In this document: positions 15,216 to 18,302 of the stretch, piece by piece | Numbering within the stretch: the first letter of the stretch is position 1 | Layout of the letters: each line of letters opens with the position of its first letter | Source of the DNA: 2-01-FULL-39-10-A sp964565795 | GTDB taxonomy: Bacteria; Patescibacteriota; Microgenomatia; Levybacterales; UBA12049 | Length of the DNA stretch: 18,302 nucleotides | Assembly: GCA_964565795.1 (NCBI GenBank) | Contig: CAZMGC010000020.1 | Coordinates: 1 to 18,302, forward strand | Direction: 5' to 3' | Position numbers and translations under genes: made by a program | The notes under the pieces: generated by a model | Seen by the model: only the letters and a program-made list of their open reading frames with translations | What the model was told of the DNA's origin: nothing | The model's database searches: none

Positions 15216-16271
15216 TTAATAAATCTTTTCGTGGTCTTTACCACTTCTCTTATCAGGCTTATCTTTTTTGTCTTTCTTCTCAGGCTTGTTATTATCTTTC
15301 GAATGCTTTTCTACATACGAAACACAAGCTCCCTGATTTTTGAAAGATGGATTATTAAATTTCTTCCATCCATCATTTTTACACTCACTTTTAGAAGTAG
15401 GTGGCCCAACTAACAGAGGTCCCGTTAGTAAGGATAGGTTGTCGATTAAGAAACCATTTCCTGCTGTAACAGGCGCTGCCGTTCCTCCAGTTCTAAATAG
15501 AAGTGAATCAACTGGTCTGGTTGGATTTCCTTCACAATATCTAAAGTAGTCTTCCCAGCTGGTACCAGTATGTTTTAACACTCCGTCTATATAGATTTTT
15601 ACGACGTCATTTCTTTCGCCGTCTACAAAATCCATTGAGAATTTAATAGTATGAGGTGCTGATCTGGAAATTGTTGCTATATCGGTTTCAAAGAAATTAT
15701 CCTCATCTCCACAACCAACTAGATCCCCAACTGCTCCTCCAAATGGTGCTAGATCTTGATAATCATCAAAGAAAACATGAATTCCGTCAGCTTGATCCTC
15801 AAACCTTAAATAGCTCATTCTTGCTCCGTCACCTCTGTCAGGAGAAACTGACATCACAAGCCCTGACTGTTGAGAACCAGGAACTGCAGAAGCGATAGAA
15901 AATGAACTTTCGAAATGTCCCTGCCTAACTCCTCCGCTCATTCCGTTATTTACTGCTGATGCTTCTCCAGCCTCATTACTTAAAGACTTAGAGAAAGTTT
16001 GATCTCCGAAACATCCGCTAGTTACAGCATTTGAAATTCTAAAAGATTGGGCACCAAACGCAGCGTATCCATAAGAATTTAAAGAAACAGAATGATCATA
16101 AACTGCACATCCTGATCCTGCAGCTCCAGTACTACTCCATCCATCTTGCGCGTTAATCACACCAAGATTATATGGAGGATTTTCAAAATTTACAGAAAGA
16201 GAGTCAGCCGAAGCGGATCTTGCTAGAAGGAAAAATGACAAAACAAAGAAAACTGAAATAATTTTTCTCAT
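15216..16271 (-). CDS. secreted lectin-like (LamG/concanavalin-type jelly-roll) protein with C-terminal Cys/Gly motif
   Basis: Exported protein of 351 residues from the ATG at 16271. A signal peptide (1-22) cleaves after SASA. Residues ~25-285 are rich in beta strands and in Gly, Ser and Asp. Phrases such as KFSMDFVDGERNDVVKIYIDG and a final NGFLIDNLSLL are typical of concanavalin A-like jelly-roll domains that bind glycans. Next is the motif CKNDGWKKFNNPSFKNQGACV (297-317, two cysteines), a short module I know from many CPR and actinobacterial exoproteins. A very basic Lys/Asp tail (about 325-347) ends the protein. The ATG is chosen over a GTG at 16280 because the GTG is part of an excellent Shine-Dalgarno, AAGGGGGTGA, 5 bases before the ATG. 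It sits between the two paralogs on the opposite strand. A role in surface or extracellular binding is inferred. Stop TAA. Confidence 0.85.
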   Translation of the reverse strand: MRKIISVFFVLSFFLLARSASADSLSVNFENPPYNLGVINAQDGWSSTGAAGSGCAVYDHSVSLNSYGYAAFGAQSFRISNAVTSGCFGDQTFSKSLSNEAGEASAVNNGMSGGVRQGHFESSFSIASAVPGSQQSGLVMSVSPDRGDGARMSYLRFEDQADGIHVFFDDYQDLAPFGGAVGDLVGCGDEDNFFETDIATISRSAPHTIKFSMDFVDGERNDVVKIYIDGVLKHTGTSWEDYFRYCEGNPTRPVDSLLFRTGGTAAPVTAGNGFLIDNLSLLTGPLLVGPPTSKSECKNDGWKKFNNPSFKNQGACVSYVEKHSKDNNKPEKKDKKDKPDKRSGKDHEKIY

Positions 16272-16276
16272 TATAT

Positions 16277-16286
16277 TCACCCCCTT
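16277..16286 (-). promoter_or_regulatory. strong Shine-Dalgarno of the lectin-like gene
   Basis: Minus strand AAGGGGGTGA matches the full anti-Shine-Dalgarno partner AAGGAGGTGA at 9 of 10 positions, 5 bases before the ATG at 16271. It fixes the start codon and is the only strong ribosome site seen in the window. Confidence 0.85.
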
Positions 16287-16298
16287 TCTTATGATTGG

Positions 16299-16307
16299 AC
16301 TATAACA
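16299..16307 (-). promoter_or_regulatory. extended -10 promoter of the lectin-like gene
   Basis: Minus strand TGTTATAGT. The start site should lie near 16292, giving a leader of about 20 bases, just long enough to hold the Shine-Dalgarno. A weak TTTAAT (16322-16327) is 17 bases upstream. Confidence 0.5.
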
Positions 16308-16396
16308 GAGGCCTAATCACAATTAAATAATCCTTAAATAACTAAAAGTAGATCAAACCCTAACAGATTTAGAAGAATTACCAGCCGGTTCATACC

Positions 16397-16448
16397 ACCT
16401 CATAGTTATCTACGCACGCAAGGCCTGGCCTTGCGAGGCTAAAACTAT
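16397..16448 (+). repeat. palindromic hairpin repeat, copy 2
   Basis: Inner stem CGCAAGGCC / GGCCTTGCG around a single T (16426), with outer arms ATAGTT (16402-16407) and AACTAT (16443-16448). Bases 16397-16443 are identical to 17242-17288 (copy 3). This copy is not at a gene end: it lies in the 208-base gap between the divergent lectin-like gene and paralog 2, upstream of both. Confidence 0.9.
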
Positions 16449-16473
16449 ATAACCAAAGACTTATTAATTAATA

Positions 16474-16482
16474 TGCTAGAAT
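16474..16482 (+). promoter_or_regulatory. extended -10 promoter, leaderless paralog 2
   Basis: TGCTAGAAT, with 6 bases before the ATG at 16489, so +1 should be the start codon itself. No recognisable -35. The rest of the 16308-16488 gap holds repeat copy 2 and no open frame I would call a gene. Confidence 0.6.
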
Positions 16483-16488
16483 TATTTT

Positions 16489-17238
16489 ATGGATGGCTCA
16501 AGGCCAAAGGATATTAGACCGCCAGTTCAAACAGAACCCAAAACCGCTCTTTCACCCGAACAAATCGCATTCAGGCAGTTCTTCAGGGGAAGTTTTCGAT
16601 TTACCCAGGGAAGCTCCATTGGTCAATCTTTTACGAACGAGTGGGCTGTCGCATCAGGGCTAATGCCAGACGTGGACCTACCGAGAATAGTTCCAGCCTA
16701 TATAAGAGCTATTTCCCCTCCAGGCATCCACCTTAAAAATTTAGAAAGCCCAAAAAATGAAATAACCGATGCATACAATGATATTCGTAGACTTAAAAGG
16801 GATGGCACTCAATTCTCACAAGAAGATTCACTTGATAAAATTCTAGAAAGCATGCTCCAAATGGAATTCAAGTATCAGTTACGTGGAAGACGCGGAAGAA
16901 GCATGAATGACGATATGTTTGATAGCTATATGCGTAGATATTTAGTTTTGGGTGAAGCTACAGATTCTCCCATTTTGGATAAATTAGCAGTAGAACTGAG
17001 AAGGAAGTTAGATGAATTAAGAAAAAAGCCTCGAGAAGAAGTAGATGCGGAACAAAGATCCAAAAAAGTTGAAGAAATTACCAGACTTCTTCACCTGGAA
17101 GGTTGGGAAGGTAACGCTCTCGCACTAATGCGAGAAATTGGACCCAGAGAATTACTAGCCTTGGTAGAAGAACAGTGGGAAGTTAATCATAGAGGACAAA
17201 GATTCTATCCCGAGGAAGCTAAAGGAAGCGCTGCCTAA
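16489..17238 (+). CDS. uncharacterised protein, paralog 2 of a two-member local family
   Basis: A 249-residue protein of unknown function, homologous over its length to the protein at 14306-15067. Shared blocks are LSPEQIAFRQFFRGSF (21-36), LMPDVDLPR (58-66), PPGIHL (77-82), EFKYQ (126-130), SYMRR (146-150) and EEQWEVNHRGQRFYP (227-241). Differences cluster at the N-terminus and in a charged helical stretch (LRRKLDELRKKPREEVDAEQ, 170-189), which is shorter and less charged in paralog 1. It is mostly helical, with no export signal. It starts leaderless and is followed two bases later by hairpin copy 3; copies 2 and 3 bracket it as direct repeats 845 bases apart. The pair probably arose by duplication, followed by strong divergence. 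Stop TAA. Confidence 0.8.
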   Translation: MDGSRPKDIRPPVQTEPKTALSPEQIAFRQFFRGSFRFTQGSSIGQSFTNEWAVASGLMPDVDLPRIVPAYIRAISPPGIHLKNLESPKNEITDAYNDIRRLKRDGTQFSQEDSLDKILESMLQMEFKYQLRGRRGRSMNDDMFDSYMRRYLVLGEATDSPILDKLAVELRRKLDELRKKPREEVDAEQRSKKVEEITRLLHLEGWEGNALALMREIGPRELLALVEEQWEVNHRGQRFYPEEAKGSAA

Positions 17239-17240
17239 TC

Positions 17241-17298
17241 AACCTCATAGTTATCTACGCACGCAAGGCCTGGCCTTGCGAGGCTAAAGTTATAGGTT
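17241..17298 (+). repeat. palindromic hairpin repeat, copy 3
   Basis: Same inner stem as copies 1 and 2 (loop T at 17271), with outer arms AACCT (17241-17245) / AGGTT (17294-17298) and ATA (17247-17249) / TAT (17291-17293) separated by mismatches. It begins two bases after the stop of paralog 2, so it should fold in the 3' end of that mRNA, and it precedes the promoter of the Tat lipoprotein gene. Confidence 0.9.
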
Positions 17299-17320
17299 TA
17301 TATCATATGTCCAGGCACTA

Positions 17321-17349
17321 TTGCATCACTACGGGGCGTCCTGTATAAT
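17321..17349 (+). promoter_or_regulatory. promoter, near-leaderless Tat lipoprotein gene
   Basis: TTGCAT (17321-17326), exactly 17 bases, then a perfect TATAAT (17344-17349). Eight bases separate the -10 from the ATG at 17358; predicted leader of 0-2 bases. Confidence 0.75.
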
Positions 17350-17357
17350 TGCGCCTT

Positions 17358-18302
17358 ATGCAAAATACAGAAAGAGGTATACCGACACAAGAATTATCAA
17401 GACGTGAATTTTTAGCTAGAACTTTAAAAACAGGAGCAGCTTTGGCTAGTGCTCCTGCTGCAGCTACTATCCTAGAAGCTTGTGGCGCAAATATTCCTAC
17501 AAAAACTGAAGTCTATCATGGCCCACTTGCTGATTTAGAAGGACGTCCGCTTATAACAGACGAGAGATTTAAGGCGCTAACACAGGCGCTTATTGACTCA
17601 GGTGAACCAATTTTAGAAAAAATAGGAAATGAAAGCAGAACGCTTCATAACGAAGATAATCCCCCAGAGGATATTTCTCTTATTACAAATCCAGACACAA
17701 TTCCTCTTCCGATAACAAGAGATTTTTCGGGAGTTGCTACTGTCTCGATATTCACTTCTGGTTTTGAAGAGAAACCAGGATTTATGGTAACTGACGGAGT
17801 AAATAATTATGAATGGCCATATGCAAATCCAGTTGATTTAGGAATAAATGTAGGAATTACTAAAAATCTTGAACCATTCCCCCTCCATGAATCACTTTAT
17901 CTTGCAAAAGAACATTTAAGCTTAACACTTGCTATGAGGATGTTTGCAAGTTTTGATTTTAAAGGAAATGGCGAAATTCTAGAACTAGATGGAACACCTA
18001 TGACAGATAAAGATCATTTGTTTAGAGCCGGACAAGCACTGGGTCAACAAGAATTAGCAAATACCAGCTCTCAGTTTTGGAAAATTGTAGATATAGCACC
18101 CGTTATTCTTTTAACTCCTGCTGTTATAAGGATGGTTTTTGAGGGTAAAATTCCAAGAGATGCTAAAGATCTAGCAAACTTTTTCCATGTTGGAAGATTA
18201 TTAGATAAAGATCATGAACTTCTAGATTATGTAGTGAGACTTACTGATATGTGGGCAGAAAGTGAAGACATGAAAGGACCGGAGGGTTTTTATGATGAGA
18301 TG
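17358..18302 (+). CDS. Tat-exported lipoprotein, function unknown (partial, 3' end outside window)
   Basis: Open from the ATG to the window edge (315 codons, no stop), so the C-terminus is missing. The N-terminus carries a twin-arginine signal, SRREFL (14-19), a mild hydrophobic stretch AALASAPAAATI, and a lipobox LEAC with Cys42 as the expected lipidated residue. The protein should be exported folded by Tat and anchored outside. The mature part is a mixed helical and beta protein that I cannot assign: it includes ATVSIFTSGFEEKPGFMVTD (about 137-156), HESLYLAKEHLSLTLAMRMF (about 184-203) and a hydrophobic helix VIRMVFEG (about 263-270). HESLY is not an HExxH zinc motif. Tat export suggests a cofactor or fast folding, which is inference. 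Start fixed by the promoter 8 bases upstream. Confidence 0.85.
   Translation, partial: MQNTERGIPTQELSRREFLARTLKTGAALASAPAAATILEACGANIPTKTEVYHGPLADLEGRPLITDERFKALTQALIDSGEPILEKIGNESRTLHNEDNPPEDISLITNPDTIPLPITRDFSGVATVSIFTSGFEEKPGFMVTDGVNNYEWPYANPVDLGINVGITKNLEPFPLHESLYLAKEHLSLTLAMRMFASFDFKGNGEILELDGTPMTDKDHLFRAGQALGQQELANTSSQFWKIVDIAPVILLTPAVIRMVFEGKIPRDAKDLANFFHVGRLLDKDHELLDYVVRLTDMWAESEDMKGPEGFYDEM

Noticed and set aside
16272..16280. GTG at 16280 as the start of the lectin-like protein
   Set aside because: The GTG is part of the Shine-Dalgarno AAGGGGGTGA, which is correctly spaced for the ATG at 16271.
16397..17288. Insertion sequence with terminal repeats
   Set aside because: The enclosed gene has no DDE, HUH or serine/tyrosine recombinase motif, the repeats are direct and each is itself palindromic, and no target-site duplication was found.
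15069..17298. The gene-plus-palindrome units could be integron cassettes with attC sites
   Set aside because: No GTTRRRY/RYYYAAC core pair is present at the ends of the palindromes, no integrase is seen, and each gene has its own promoter.
15069..17298. CRISPR array
   Set aside because: Only three copies, hundreds of bases to more than a kilobase apart with genes between them, and no cas genes.
17358..18302. Metalloprotease based on HESLYLAKEH in the Tat lipoprotein
   Set aside because: The spacing is not HExxH, and no other zinc-ligand motif is evident in the visible part.

Overview
The window looks like a chromosomal piece of a Candidate Phyla Radiation (Patescibacteria) bacterium, probably of the Microgenomates group. 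This placement is an inference from gene content and style: an AT-rich genome, small gene families, an ileS-rodA-rplU cluster, many short secreted or single-helix proteins, and a C-terminal Cys-Lys-Asn...Phe-Lys-Asn-Gln-Gly motif that I associate with CPR and actinobacterial exoproteins. No rRNA, tRNA, CRISPR array, transposase or integrase was seen.

Layout. 1-4455 (minus strand): a housekeeping block, ileS -> rodA (1-nt overlap) -> rplU with its own promoter, then a promoter reading off the left edge. 4456-7727: cell-envelope genes: a membrane acyltransferase (plus), an L,D-transpeptidase/CAP-domain pair (minus), a membrane-anchored FKBP prolyl isomerase (minus) and a small secreted acidic protein (plus). 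7699-12532 (minus): a two-gene efflux operon, periplasmic-adaptor (HlyD/AcrA-like) followed by an RND pump with two extra predicted membrane segments. 12595-17296: an accessory region of proteins I do not recognise: three short cytoplasmic proteins (minus), two paralogous proteins of about 250 residues (plus) and, between the paralogs, a secreted lectin-like protein (minus). Three copies of a palindromic hairpin repeat lie here; two of them bracket the second paralog as 47-bp identical direct repeats. 17358-end: the start of a Tat-exported lipoprotein, cut by the window edge.

How it works together. Eleven of the 17 genes carry a recognisable -10 box, usually an extended TGnTATAAT, ending only 6-10 bases before the start codon, so their mRNAs should be leaderless or nearly so. 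The others are coupled to an upstream gene (rodA, CAP, RND), have a short leader with no good Shine-Dalgarno (ileS, adaptor), or, in one case, have a near-perfect Shine-Dalgarno (the lectin-like exoprotein). This promoter geometry also settles several start codons. None of the 16 complete genes ends in TGA (11 TAA, 5 TAG). The IleRS is of the eukaryote-like type and its editing-domain motifs are degenerate. The strongest candidate for something undescribed is the 12.6-17.3 kb block: individually promoted, leaderless genes of unknown function, higher in G+C than the neighbouring envelope genes, with a dispersed hairpin repeat placed 1-2 bases after stop codons.
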